Assembly: GCA_905233345.1 (NCBI GenBank)
Contig: CAJODQ010000017.1
Coordinates: 1 to 64,000 of the forward strand
Source: an uncultured Bacteroidales bacterium
Lineage (GTDB): Bacteria > Bacteroidota > Bacteroidia > Bacteroidales > UBA932
DNA: 64,000 nucleotides
Reading direction: 5' to 3'
Shown here: positions 33,110 to 41,641 of the stretch, in pieces
Numbering within the stretch: the first letter of the stretch is position 1
How the letters are laid out: every line of letters starts with the position of its first letter
Notes under the pieces: generated by a model
What the model saw: only the letters and a program-made list of their open reading frames with translations
The model's database searches: none
What the model was told of the DNA's origin: nothing
Made by a program: the position numbers and the translations under genes

Positions 33110-36100
33110 ATGAAAAAAACATTCAAGTTTTTCATGGCTGCAGCAGCCTTTCTGATGATGGTGTTTTCGGCTCAGGCCCAGGTGACCACCTCGGCCCTCG
33201 CCGGACAGGTCATCGATGAAAGCGGCGAGCCGTTGATCGGTGCGGCTGTCGTGGCCGTCCACACCCCTTCAGGTACCCAGTACTATGCTGTGACCAACGA
33301 AGAGGGTCGTTATGCCATCCAGGGTATGCGTACCGGTGGTCCTTACGAAGTGACCTACTCCCTGATCGGCTGCCAGTCGCTCGTGATCCCCGACATCACC
33401 CTTTCGCTGGCTGAGACCTATCAGCAGAACGTGCGCCTGAAGACGGCGGCCCAGAACCTTTCCGAGGCTATCGTCGTGGCATCCGCCGCATCCAAGTTCT
33501 CAAATGAGAAGACGGGTGCCGCCACCAACATTTCCAATCGTCAGATCACCGAACTTCCGAGTGTAAGCCGCGCCATCACCGACGTGACCCGCCTGTCGCC
33601 GTACGGCGGCAACGGCATGAGCTTCGCCGGTAGCGACGGTCGTCTGGCCAACTTCACGGTGGACGGTGCCAACTTCAACAACAACTTCGGTCTGAGCTCC
33701 AACCTGCCGGGCGGTGGCAACCCGATCTCCATCGACGCCATCGAAGAACTCCAGGTCGTGATCTCGCCCTACGATGTCCGTCAGACCAACTTCATCGGTG
33801 GTGGTGTCAACGCCATCACGAAGTCTGGTACGAACACCTTCCGCGGAAGCGCCTATGTGTATCACCGCAACGAAAACCTTCGTGGTGACACGGTGGACGG
33901 TGAGCAGATCGGCGGCGCGCGCGACAAGGACCGTTCGACCACCTACGGCTTCACCATCGGCGGCCCGATCGTGAAAAACAAACTCTTCTTCTTCGTCAAC
34001 GGTGAGTATTCCAAGGTTCCGACCATCGTCAACCGCTGGCGAGGCTCCGAGAATGGTGTGGCCGATCCCGACAATTTCATATCCCGCACGAAACTCAGCG
34101 ACCTGCAGCGCGTCTCCGAGTTCGTCAAGAGCCGCTACGGTTATGACACGGGTTCCTGGACCGACTTCCCGGCCAATGAGAAGAACATGAAGATCCTGGC
34201 CCGCCTCGACTGGAACATCAGCAACCAGCACAAGCTGGCCCTCCGCTACAACTATACGCAGAACAACGTGTGGAACTCGCCGAACGGCAGCTCCATGGAT
34301 GGTGGTACGCGTATGTCCGGTGCCCGTATGTCGCAGTACTCGATGTCCTTCGCCAACTCGATGTATTCCATGAAGAACATCGTGAGCACCTGGTCTCTCG
34401 ATCTCAACAGCCGTCTGTCCGACAACCTGTCGAACCAGTTCCTGGCTACCTTCTCGAAACTCGACGATATCCGCGGCACGAACTCCGAGGAATTCCCGTT
34501 CATCGATATCCTCGACGACACCAGCTCCAACAACTACATGGCCCTCGGTTATGAGCTGTTCACCTGGAACAACGCCGTGCACAACACCGTGGCCAACGTC
34601 AGGGACGACATCACCTGGTACAAGGGCAGTCACAAGGTTACCGCCGGTCTCAGCTACGAATACCAGATGGCTGACAACCAGTATATGCGTAACGGTTCCG
34701 GTTACTACCGCTACAAGACCCTCGACGACTTCCTCAACGGCCGTGCCCCTGAGGTGGTCTGCTTGACCTACGGTTACGACGGTGAGCAGTATCCGGCAGC
34801 CCGTGTCCAGTTCCACAAAGCCGGCCTCTATGCCCAGGACGAATGGAACGTCAACGACCGCTTCAAACTGACCTACGGTCTCCGTATCGACGGTCTGTTC
34901 TTCGACAACGGCGACCTGATGACCAACAACGCCATCAAGAACATCGCCTACTATCCGAAGAAATACAACTACACCGAGCAGCACATCGACACCGGTCGTT
35001 GGCCCAACTCCAGCGTGACCTTCTCGCCGCGCGTGGGCTTCAGCTGGGATGTCTTCGGTGACAAGAGCTTCAAGGTCCGTGGCGGTACGGGTCTCTTCTC
35101 CGGCCGTCTCCCGCTCGTGTTCTTCACCAACATGCCGACCAACGGCGGTCTGGTGCAGTACCAGGCGCAAATCAACGCCAAGAACGCCGCTGCCCGTGGC
35201 TTCTCGATGAACGTGTTCGACGGCGGTCTGGTGACCGACGCCAACGGCAAGGCTACGATCGAGGCCCTCTACAACAAGCTCATCTCCCTCGGTTATCCGA
35301 GCACGGTCAAACCGGAAGACGGTACGGTTCCTTCCGCTGTCAACGGTGTGGATCCCAAGTTCAAGATGCCGCAGGTCTGGAAGAGCTCCATCGCTTTCGA
35401 CTATAGCTTCCCGACTTCCTTCCCGTTCTCCATCACGGCTGAAGGTATCTTCAACAAGACCATCAACGCCGTGGCCATCTCCGACTGGAGCATGAGCAAT
35501 GTGGCCGGTTTCGCCCGCTTCAACGGTGCTGACAACCGCCCGATCTATCCTGCCGGCTATCGTTACGCCACCAAGGCCTTTGTCCTGGAGAATACCGACA
35601 AAGGTTATGGCTGGAGTGCCAGCGCCCAGATCAACATCCAGCCGATCAAGAGCCTGAGCTTCATGGCTGCCTACACCCACACTGTGAGCAAGGAAATCAC
35701 CGGTATGCCGGGTTCCGCCGCTGAGTCTGCCTTCACCTATGTGCCGACCAACGAAGGCCCGAACTACATCAAGCTCCACAACTCGCAGTACGTGACCCCT
35801 GACCGTGTGGTCGCTTCCCTCACGCACCACGACAAGGCCGGTAACCACTACAGCTTCATCTATGAGGCATGGCGTGGCGGCTACAACTACAGCTACATGC
35901 TGCAGAACGACATGAACAGCGACGGTTACAACTACGACGCTCTGTACATCCCGACCGATGAAGAAGTCTCAAGCCGTCAGTTCCGCTTCGTCTCGATGGA
36001 CGACCAGACCCGCTTCATGGCCTTCGTCCACAACGACAAGTACCTGAGCAAGCACCAGGGCGAGTATGCAGAAGGCTACAGCCTCTACAGCCCGTGGGTC

Positions 36101-36412
36101 CACCGCCTGGACTTCAGCTACAAGCATGACTTCACCGTGAAATGCGGCAAGAACACCAACACCCTGCAGCTCTGCCTCGACCTGAAGAATGTCCTCAACC
36201 TCTTCAACTCCAGCTGGGGCGTGAGCAAGTACCTCAACCCGGCCATCGGTTCCGACGCGCGCGTCCTGAAGTATGAAGGTGTCGACGCCGACGGTTATGC
36301 TACCTTCTCCACGCCGGCTGCCATCAGCGGCAGCACCGTGCTCTTCACGCCGAACCACGCACTCGGACAGTGCTGGTATGCTTCCGTGGGTATCAAATAT
36401 CTGTTCAACTAA
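33110..36412 (+). CDS. Oar-like TonB-dependent receptor
   Basis: This is a large outer-membrane receptor of 1100 residues. The signal peptide ends at FSAQAQV. A carboxypeptidase-regulatory-like domain follows (about 28-110: LAGQVIDESGEPLIGAAVV, NEEGRYAIQGM). The plug (about 115-260) has RAITDVTRLSPYGG, FTVDGANFNNNFG and EELQVVISPYDVRQTNFIGGGVNAITKSG. The remaining chain is a long barrel ending ...IKYLFN. The plug and size are those of Oar-type receptors for large substrates. Its position between a secreted nuclease and an OB-fold lipoprotein suggests uptake of nucleic-acid fragments, as inference. Confidence 0.9.
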   Translation: MKKTFKFFMAAAAFLMMVFSAQAQVTTSALAGQVIDESGEPLIGAAVVAVHTPSGTQYYAVTNEEGRYAIQGMRTGGPYEVTYSLIGCQSLVIPDITLSLAETYQQNVRLKTAAQNLSEAIVVASAASKFSNEKTGAATNISNRQITELPSVSRAITDVTRLSPYGGNGMSFAGSDGRLANFTVDGANFNNNFGLSSNLPGGGNPISIDAIEELQVVISPYDVRQTNFIGGGVNAITKSGTNTFRGSAYVYHRNENLRGDTVDGEQIGGARDKDRSTTYGFTIGGPIVKNKLFFFVNGEYSKVPTIVNRWRGSENGVADPDNFISRTKLSDLQRVSEFVKSRYGYDTGSWTDFPANEKNMKILARLDWNISNQHKLALRYNYTQNNVWNSPNGSSMDGGTRMSGARMSQYSMSFANSMYSMKNIVSTWSLDLNSRLSDNLSNQFLATFSKLDDIRGTNSEEFPFIDILDDTSSNNYMALGYELFTWNNAVHNTVANVRDDITWYKGSHKVTAGLSYEYQMADNQYMRNGSGYYRYKTLDDFLNGRAPEVVCLTYGYDGEQYPAARVQFHKAGLYAQDEWNVNDRFKLTYGLRIDGLFFDNGDLMTNNAIKNIAYYPKKYNYTEQHIDTGRWPNSSVTFSPRVGFSWDVFGDKSFKVRGGTGLFSGRLPLVFFTNMPTNGGLVQYQAQINAKNAAARGFSMNVFDGGLVTDANGKATIEALYNKLISLGYPSTVKPEDGTVPSAVNGVDPKFKMPQVWKSSIAFDYSFPTSFPFSITAEGIFNKTINAVAISDWSMSNVAGFARFNGADNRPIYPAGYRYATKAFVLENTDKGYGWSASAQINIQPIKSLSFMAAYTHTVSKEITGMPGSAAESAFTYVPTNEGPNYIKLHNSQYVTPDRVVASLTHHDKAGNHYSFIYEAWRGGYNYSYMLQNDMNSDGYNYDALYIPTDEEVSSRQFRFVSMDDQTRFMAFVHNDKYLSKHQGEYAEGYSLYSPWVHRLDFSYKHDFTVKCGKNTNTLQLCLDLKNVLNLFNSSWGVSKYLNPAIGSDARVLKYEGVDADGYATFSTPAAISGSTVLFTPNHALGQCWYASVGIKYLFN

Positions 36413-36427
36413 TTCCAAGACTGCGAT

Positions 36428-38083
36428 ATGAAAATCAAGAATATCCTTGTTTCCCTCGTTGCCATTCTGGCTCTCGCAGCCGGTTGCAACCAGATCGAGC
36501 CTGACCACTATCTGAGCGAAGTCAAGGTCTCCTCTTCCTACGTAGCCATCAACATGGACGGTGGTTCCACCAGCATCACGGTCGAAGCGACCGACAGCTG
36601 GAGTTTCCCGACCTGCCCGGAATGGCTCACCATTTCTCCCGCCTCCGGTTCCGCCGGTTCGACGAACGTTACTTTCTCCGCTGGTAAGACCCTCGATGGC
36701 CGTACGGCTGAACTGAAGATGACCTGTGGCGACAAGACCCAGCGCATCAATGTGATCCAGGGCCTGGCTACGGTTTCCGCGGCTACCTGCGCCGAGGTGA
36801 TCGCCGGTCCCGACAGCAAGACCTACATGGTCACGGGTATCTGCACGCGCATCGCCAACACCAACTATGGTAACTGGTATCTGCAGGATGCTACCGGTGA
36901 GATCTACATCTACGGTACCGTGAACTCCGCCGGCAACTACGCCTGGAGCAGTTTCGGCATCGAGGTCGGTGACGAAGTGACCGTCCAGGGCCCGAAGACC
37001 ACCTACAACGGTACGGTCGAGCTCGTCGATGCCCAGGTCGTCAAGGTTAACAAGTCTCTCATTAAGGTGGCCGAGATTGATCCCGAGAGTGCGACCTTCC
37101 CGACGGCCGGTGGTGACATTGCCATTACGCTTGACAACAAGGGCAAAGGTCTCTATGTTGACCTTCCCGAAGCCGCCAAGAGCTGGCTCTCCATCGTTTC
37201 GATCTCCGGCAACACTGTGGTGTTCCATGCCGAAGAGAATGTCGCCGGCCCGCGCAACGTGACGCTCGTGTTCCGCACCACCGACGGCAAGAAGGACTAT
37301 ACATGCGAAACCAGCCTGATCCAGTTGGGCGCCTCTGGTTCCAAGGAACTTCCGTTCACTTGCGACGAGGCCATTGCTTACGCGCTGAGCGTGGGCGGAG
37401 AGACCTCTACCGATTTCTATGTGAAGGGTATCGTTTCGAAGATCCTGGACAAGGGCGAATTCGGCTCCTATGGCAACGCTTCTTTCTGGATCTCCGATGA
37501 TGGTGAATTCCACGATGATCTGTCCCGCGACTTCGAGGCTTACCGTGTCCTCTGGCTCGGCAACGAGAAGTGGGTTGAAGGCAACGCCCAGATCGCTGTC
37601 GGCGCCGAGGTCATCATCTGCGGTCACCTGACCACCTACAAAGGTACCGCCGAGACGGCCCAGAACAAGGCCTATGTCTACCAGATCAACGGTGTCCGGA
37701 CCGATGCCAACGGTATCGGAACCAAGGCTGATCCGTTCAACGTGGCCGGTGCCATTGCTGCTTGCAACACCATCGGCGGCAACACGAATTTCAATGCCTA
37801 TGTGGTCGGCACGGTGTCGAAGGTTGAAAGCGCATACAGCGCCCAGTATGGCAACGCTACCTTCTGGATCTCCGGAGACGGCGCTTACCACGACAAGGAT
37901 GTCACGAAGGATTTCGAAGCCTACCGTGTCCTCTGGAAAGACGGCAAGAAATGGGCGGAAGGTGATCCGCAGGTCGCTGTCGGTGACAAGGTGACGATCT
38001 ACGGCCAGCTGACCCTTTACAAAGGCCTCGCCGAGACCAACTCCGGTAAAGCCTGGGTCCAGGAGCATATTCCTGCCAACTAG
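36428..38083 (+). CDS. Lipoprotein with BACON domain and repeated OB-fold-like domains
   Basis: This is a predicted lipoprotein of 551 residues with lipid Cys20 (LALAAGC, then NQI). A BACON domain (about 35-115) is followed by an OB-like unit (about 120-210: YMVTGICTRIANTNYGNWYLQD, DEVTVQGPKT). After a second BACON-like piece come two closely related OB-like units (about 310-420 and 425-545), each with a pattern like DFYVKGIVSKI, then YGNASFWIS, then DFEAYRVLW, then GHLTTYKG. OB folds bind single-stranded nucleic acid or sugars. It lies 15 nt after the TonB receptor, so it is operonic. The terminator at 38150 ends the unit. Confidence 0.8.
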   Translation: MKIKNILVSLVAILALAAGCNQIEPDHYLSEVKVSSSYVAINMDGGSTSITVEATDSWSFPTCPEWLTISPASGSAGSTNVTFSAGKTLDGRTAELKMTCGDKTQRINVIQGLATVSAATCAEVIAGPDSKTYMVTGICTRIANTNYGNWYLQDATGEIYIYGTVNSAGNYAWSSFGIEVGDEVTVQGPKTTYNGTVELVDAQVVKVNKSLIKVAEIDPESATFPTAGGDIAITLDNKGKGLYVDLPEAAKSWLSIVSISGNTVVFHAEENVAGPRNVTLVFRTTDGKKDYTCETSLIQLGASGSKELPFTCDEAIAYALSVGGETSTDFYVKGIVSKILDKGEFGSYGNASFWISDDGEFHDDLSRDFEAYRVLWLGNEKWVEGNAQIAVGAEVIICGHLTTYKGTAETAQNKAYVYQINGVRTDANGIGTKADPFNVAGAIAACNTIGGNTNFNAYVVGTVSKVESAYSAQYGNATFWISGDGAYHDKDVTKDFEAYRVLWKDGKKWAEGDPQVAVGDKVTIYGQLTLYKGLAETNSGKAWVQEHIPAN

Positions 38084-38090
38084 CATTCCT

Positions 38091-38147
38091 GACCCCGGGC
38101 CAGGCCCGGGGTGACGGAAAACGTCATGCCGGGCTTGTCCCGGCATC
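38091..38147. repeat. Palindromic repeat pair, same family as the mutS2 insertion
   Basis: A perfect palindrome CCCCGGGCC-A-GGCCCGGGG (38093-38111) is followed by TGACGGAAAA. A second hairpin, ATGCCGGG-CTTGT-CCCGGCAT, is at 38126-38146. The first shares the CCGGG..CCCGG..TGACG layout with the mutS2 element. Confidence 0.65.
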
Positions 38148-38149
38148 GC

Positions 38150-38180
38150 AAAGGGCGGTCTTCGGGCCGCCCTTTTTTTT
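38150..38180 (+). terminator. Rho-independent terminator of the nuclease/TonB/OB-fold operon
   Basis: Arms AAGGGCGG (38151-38158) and CCGCCCTT (38167-38174) close a TCTTCGGG loop, with eight Ts at 38173-38180. Confidence 0.85.
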
Positions 38181-38190
38181 GTCCTGCGCC

Positions 38191-38289
38191 GTCCCTCTTT
38201 GCGCGACACAGACGCCGGCGCCGCTTCTTCTGTGTCGTGCGGGGTTTCTGCCCGTAAACCGCCATTTCCTCCCCGCGACACAGACGAGA
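38191..38289 (+). repeat. 99-bp repeat, copy A (REP-like), left of the RAYT gene
   Basis: This copy is identical by eye to copy B at 39515-39613 and about 90% identical to the inverted copy C at 41408-41506. It contains hairpin-forming CGACACAGA and TCTGTGTCG, spaced like REP/BIME units. The 366 bp between 38084 and the transposase hold only this, the palindromes and the terminator; the stretch 38290-38449 shows nothing clear. Confidence 0.85.
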
Positions 38290-38449
38290 ACAGTCAACTT
38301 TTTTCAGGGTAATACAAAGTCCCTCGCTCCAGCCTTTATCTCCTGCACGATATTTGCAACCCGCCACAACATGCATTTCAACTGTGGCAAGAGATTGCGG
38401 CGGTAGATCTGTGAAAAAGAATCCGTGTGAACGAATAACAAGAAATGCC

Positions 38450-39397
38450 ATGAGAGAAACCATTCATTTTTCCCTCGCTTCCCACGACGAAATCATGTAT
38501 CGAAACGAAGCCGATCTCATCCACGGCTTCAACTGCCTTGTCGAAGCCTGTCTGGAAACAGATTCACGCCTGTTGGCCGACGGTTTCATGTCTACACACC
38601 ATCATGGTATGGCACAAACTGACAATATCCGAGCGCTCACGAAAATCGAGCGATATGCGTATACACGCTACTTCAATGCCCGGTATCATCGCAGAGGGCG
38701 GCTGGGGGAGCCTAAGCCGTTCAGCCTGAAGGTAGAGGGTATCTATCATACTATCGTAGCGCTTAACTACGTCAATCGGCAAGGTCTTCACCACGGGCTT
38801 AGTCCGACGCCATTCGGATATGCCTTTTGCTCGGCAAATGCCTATTTCCGCTCCGAACTGGGCAGGACCACTCTCCAGCCGTTAATGGCTGATGAGTTCC
38901 GTTACCACTATCTCCCGGATCGTTCCTGTGTCCCCAAAAGCATCCGAATGGACGCTTCGGGGATGCTCCTTCAAGAAGACGCCATCGACACGGCCTACGT
39001 GGAGCAAATCTATTTGACATCTAGAAACTTTTTATTCCAGATGAACAAGCTTACAGATGAAAAATGGACAGAACAGCAAAAGAGCGATCATACAGACGCT
39101 CCCATTATAACACTCGAACTCATTGAGAATGGAGTGGGCGATATCGATATTGAACAACTGCTTCGAAACGAAAACGGACGTATCAATCAAAACCAGCTCA
39201 CCGATCTTGCAGTATGCAAAATTATTGACAATGATTATCTCCCGATGCTATCACGGAAACATGATATGACGATTTACGATCTATCTGCATCGCAGCGCGC
39301 TACCTTGTGTAATACACTCTGGAGTGACATCCCTCGCTTGTACAACAAAAGGACAAACGTTGCTCAATTGAAAAGGTGCGCCTGCTTGAAATACTAA
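38450..39397 (+). CDS. REP-associated tyrosine transposase (RAYT, Y1/HUH family)-like protein
   Basis: The 315-residue protein resembles single-strand DNA transposases of the Y1 (TnpA_REP) family. The HUH-type metal motif is His50-His51-His52 in LADGFMSTHHHGMAQ; the middle residue is normally hydrophobic, so the motif is unusual. The region ALNYVNRQGLHHGLSPTPFGY corresponds to the conserved Y-I-H-x-N-P-V-R-A-G-L segment, making Tyr107 the likely catalytic residue. The C-terminal 170 residues are an extension I do not recognise. It lies between two identical 99-bp repeats. RAYTs are thought to mobilise such REP sequences. Base composition is more AT-rich than in the neighbours. Confidence 0.75.
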   Translation: MRETIHFSLASHDEIMYRNEADLIHGFNCLVEACLETDSRLLADGFMSTHHHGMAQTDNIRALTKIERYAYTRYFNARYHRRGRLGEPKPFSLKVEGIYHTIVALNYVNRQGLHHGLSPTPFGYAFCSANAYFRSELGRTTLQPLMADEFRYHYLPDRSCVPKSIRMDASGMLLQEDAIDTAYVEQIYLTSRNFLFQMNKLTDEKWTEQQKSDHTDAPIITLELIENGVGDIDIEQLLRNENGRINQNQLTDLAVCKIIDNDYLPMLSRKHDMTIYDLSASQRATLCNTLWSDIPRLYNKRTNVAQLKRCACLKY

Positions 39398-39514
39398 AAC
39401 ACACGCGCAAGGATAGACGCACTTAATAAAGCACCTCTTTTCTTTTCAAGAACGTCTCATTTACTGCGCAACTGCTGTGCTCAGTCTTCTTCAGCGCACC
39501 ACCCTCTTTGCGCT

Positions 39515-39613
39515 GTCCCTCTTTGCGCGACACAGACGCCGGCGCCGCTTCTTCTGTGTCGTGCGGGGTTTCTGCCCGTAAACCGCCATTTCCTCCCCGC
39601 GACACAGACGAGA
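39515..39613 (+). repeat. 99-bp repeat, copy B (REP-like), right of the RAYT gene
   Basis: Same orientation as copy A and identical to it over 99 bp by eye. It is extended on the right by CTTCTGTGTCGCG, which completes an 11-bp stem CGCGACACAGA/TCTGTGTCGCG. The remaining bases from 39398 to 39648 show no gene. Confidence 0.85.
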
Positions 39614-39648
39614 CTTCTGTGTCGCGAGCGGGAAATGAGATAAAATGA

Positions 39649-41306
39649 TTAAAGAATGTATCGCAAGCCGAAAAGCAATTGCGAACTGCTGGCGGCACGA
39701 CGGTAGTAACCCGTGAGCTGGAAGCGGTGCTCCCGGCTGCCGGTCTGGAAGAAAAAGTCCTGGCTCAGGCGTACTTCAAAGAGATGGTGCCAGACGAACA
39801 TATCCGGCGCCGGATATGTGCTGCTGAGCAGCGACTCGTCCACGTGCTGTCCGTCATAGAGCACCGCCAGCATTGTCGCGAAATGCCGGGCATATTCCGC
39901 CTGGTACGAAAAGCCCCCCATAACGCGGTCGCGGACCCATCCGTCGCTGCGCGTATAGGAAGCCAGGGCCCAGGCCCGCTTGGCGAAGGGACGCTCCAGC
40001 CGCGCCGTCAACGCATAATGGCTGTTCAGCACATTGCGCGAAGAGATATAGAAAGCCCGGCGCCAGGCCTGCCCGTAGATACCTTCGAGCGTCAGCTTGA
40101 AATCGAGCGGCAGGCGCGTATCAATGGCCGCCAGATTCTTCCAGACCGTGCCTTCGCCATGCACGCCATAGACCGCCGTACCGGCACGCAGCACGAGCCG
40201 GCCATTGCCCAGCGCATCGTAATACACGCTCAGGCGCGGAGAAAAGGCAAAGGGGAAGGTGAAACGTACGCCGGCCAGCAGGGTCAGGCGCCGTCCGAGG
40301 CGGATGGCATCCTGCACATAGATATCGCCGTGCGTGGACGTTGAATCGGCCAGGATGAAATTCTGGTAGGAGAACTGCACGCCGGCCAGCACACGATGTC
40401 TTCCTGCGGCAAAGGTGAAGTCATCGGAAGTCAGCATCTGGCGGGAAGCGCCGGTCGTATACCAGCCCGTCTGGAGCCGCATCGAAAGCTGTTCGTTGAA
40501 AGATGCCGTCAGCCCTGCCGTGGCCCAGTTTTCACCCCCGAAATGATCCGTGCCGGCCACATTGGCCGCCAGCCGTCCGCCGGAGAGATCCAGCCGGAGC
40601 GCGCAGCGCCGGAAAGGGTGCTGATACCCCGGAGGCCGTCCGTACCGCCATATTGCAGGCCGCCGAACAACTGGTAGTCCTGGTTCCCGAGGGGGGTGGA
40701 AATGTTGAGGCCGCCGAGGCCGTGGAGATCTCCGCTCGAGCCGGGAGTGACGGAGGCGAAGCCGTAGGCTGCGCCGTGGAAACGGCTGCTGCCCGTGGGT
40801 GCCATCCATTGCTCCGAAACGCCCGCCAGCGGCGATGTCTGCCGTACATCAAAGGTCACGGGCGTATAGATGCGCTGGCTCACCAGGTCGAAGCCCAGCG
40901 GAGAGACGGGCACCGTGCCGCCGCCCAGCTCCGGACCCACCCGCAACGAGGTGGCGGCTTCATCGACATGGGCATACGAGGTCTTCGCTTCCAGATCGAC
41001 GTCGACCACGGTGTTCTGCCCGGCATAGGTAAACACGTTGCGGACGGTCAGCGGATCGTAACCGAAATAGTGGATGCGCAGCGTATAGGGGCCGCCCGGC
41101 AGGACGTCCAGCAACTGCCACCAGCCTCCGTGGCCTGTCGTGGTGTAATACTGTGCGTTGGTCTGCTGGTGGATGGCCACCACGGTCACGCCCTCGATCG
41201 GGCCGTTCTCATCGGTCACACGGCCGCCGAGGCTGGCCGTACCGGTCTGCGCAGCTATCGGCAGCGCCGCCAGCAGCAATATGATGGTGCAGAGTTTTCT
41301 AATCAT
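39649..41306 (-). pseudogene. Frameshifted, short Oar-like TonB-dependent receptor
   Basis: The gene starts at ATG 41306 with signal peptide MIRKLCTIILLLAALPIAAQ and a carboxypeptidase-like domain (LGGRVTDENGPIEGVTVVAIH, QYYTTTGHGGWW). This resembles the receptor at 33110, and TFDVRQTSPLAGVSEQWMAPTGS matches that plug's YDVRQTNFIGGG region. At about 40599-40605 the frame changes. ISTLSGAA must be joined to LRLDLSGGRLAANV, as if GC had been duplicated in a GCGCGC run or one base lost. The second part ends as a barrel (LLFGLRYIL). At about 552 codons it is half the size of its relative, with most of the plug missing. It is a pseudogene or a sequence error. Confidence 0.75.
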
Positions 41307-41310
41307 ATTG

Positions 41311-41318
41311 CAAAGATA
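41311..41318 (-). promoter_or_regulatory. -7 promoter box of the frameshifted receptor
   Basis: TATCTTTG on the minus strand ends 4 nt before the ATG at 41306, so the promoter of the broken gene is still intact. Confidence 0.6.
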
Positions 41319-41407
41319 ATAAAAGTCTCGCCGCATTTTCTTCCCTTTCCTTGCTTCTGCTATTCTGTTTAGCTTGTTCTCTTTGCGCGACACAGAAGTT
41401 TCATCTG

Positions 41408-41506
41408 TCTCGTCTGTGTCGCGGGGAGGAAATGGCAGTTTTCGGGTTGAAACCCCATGCGACACAGAAGAAGCAGCGCCGGCGTCTGTGTCGCGCAAGG
41501 AGAGAC
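41408..41506 (-). repeat. 99-bp repeat, copy C (inverted, diverged)
   Basis: Read on the minus strand, it aligns end to end with copies A and B with about 10 mismatches and no gaps. Its flank also carries GCGACACAGAAGT, the counterpart of the extension beside copy B. With copy B it brackets the broken receptor as inverted repeats. Confidence 0.8.
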
Positions 41507-41563
41507 AGCGCAAGGAGGGTCTGCGCAAGGAAAGACAGCGCAAGGAGGGGCAGCGCAGGGACG
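41493..41563 (+). repeat. Imperfect short tandem repeats
   Basis: Units like GCGCAAGGAGAGACA, GCGCAAGGAGGGTCT, GCGCAAGGAAAGACA, GCGCAAGGAGGGGCA and GCGCAGGGACGGCGT follow each other with a 15-bp period. The rest of the 335 bp between 41307 and 41641 holds copy C and two promoters. Confidence 0.75.
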
Positions 41564-41570
41564 GCGTGGA

Positions 41571-41601
41571 TTGCAGGAGACGAAATAAATTCGTAACTTT
41601 C
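41571..41601 (+). promoter_or_regulatory. Promoter of the tricorn-like protease gene
   Basis: TTG (41571-41573) and TAACTTTC (41594-41601) are 20 nt apart, which is close to the Bacteroidetes consensus. The ATG is 40 nt downstream. Confidence 0.55.
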
Positions 41602-41641
41602 CCGAATCAATCGGAAAGAAACGAATAATACCAAAATAAAC

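Noticed and set aside
33500..35848. 782-codon minus-strand ORF opposite the large TonB receptor
   Set aside because: Same shadow effect; the plus strand has signal peptide, plug motifs and operon context.
38191..39613. Classical insertion sequence with terminal inverted repeats
   Set aside because: The flanking 99-bp copies are direct repeats and the protein is Y1/HUH-like, not DDE; a RAYT-REP unit fits better.
41493..41563. CRISPR array
   Set aside because: The 15-bp units are contiguous with no spacers and no cas genes are near.
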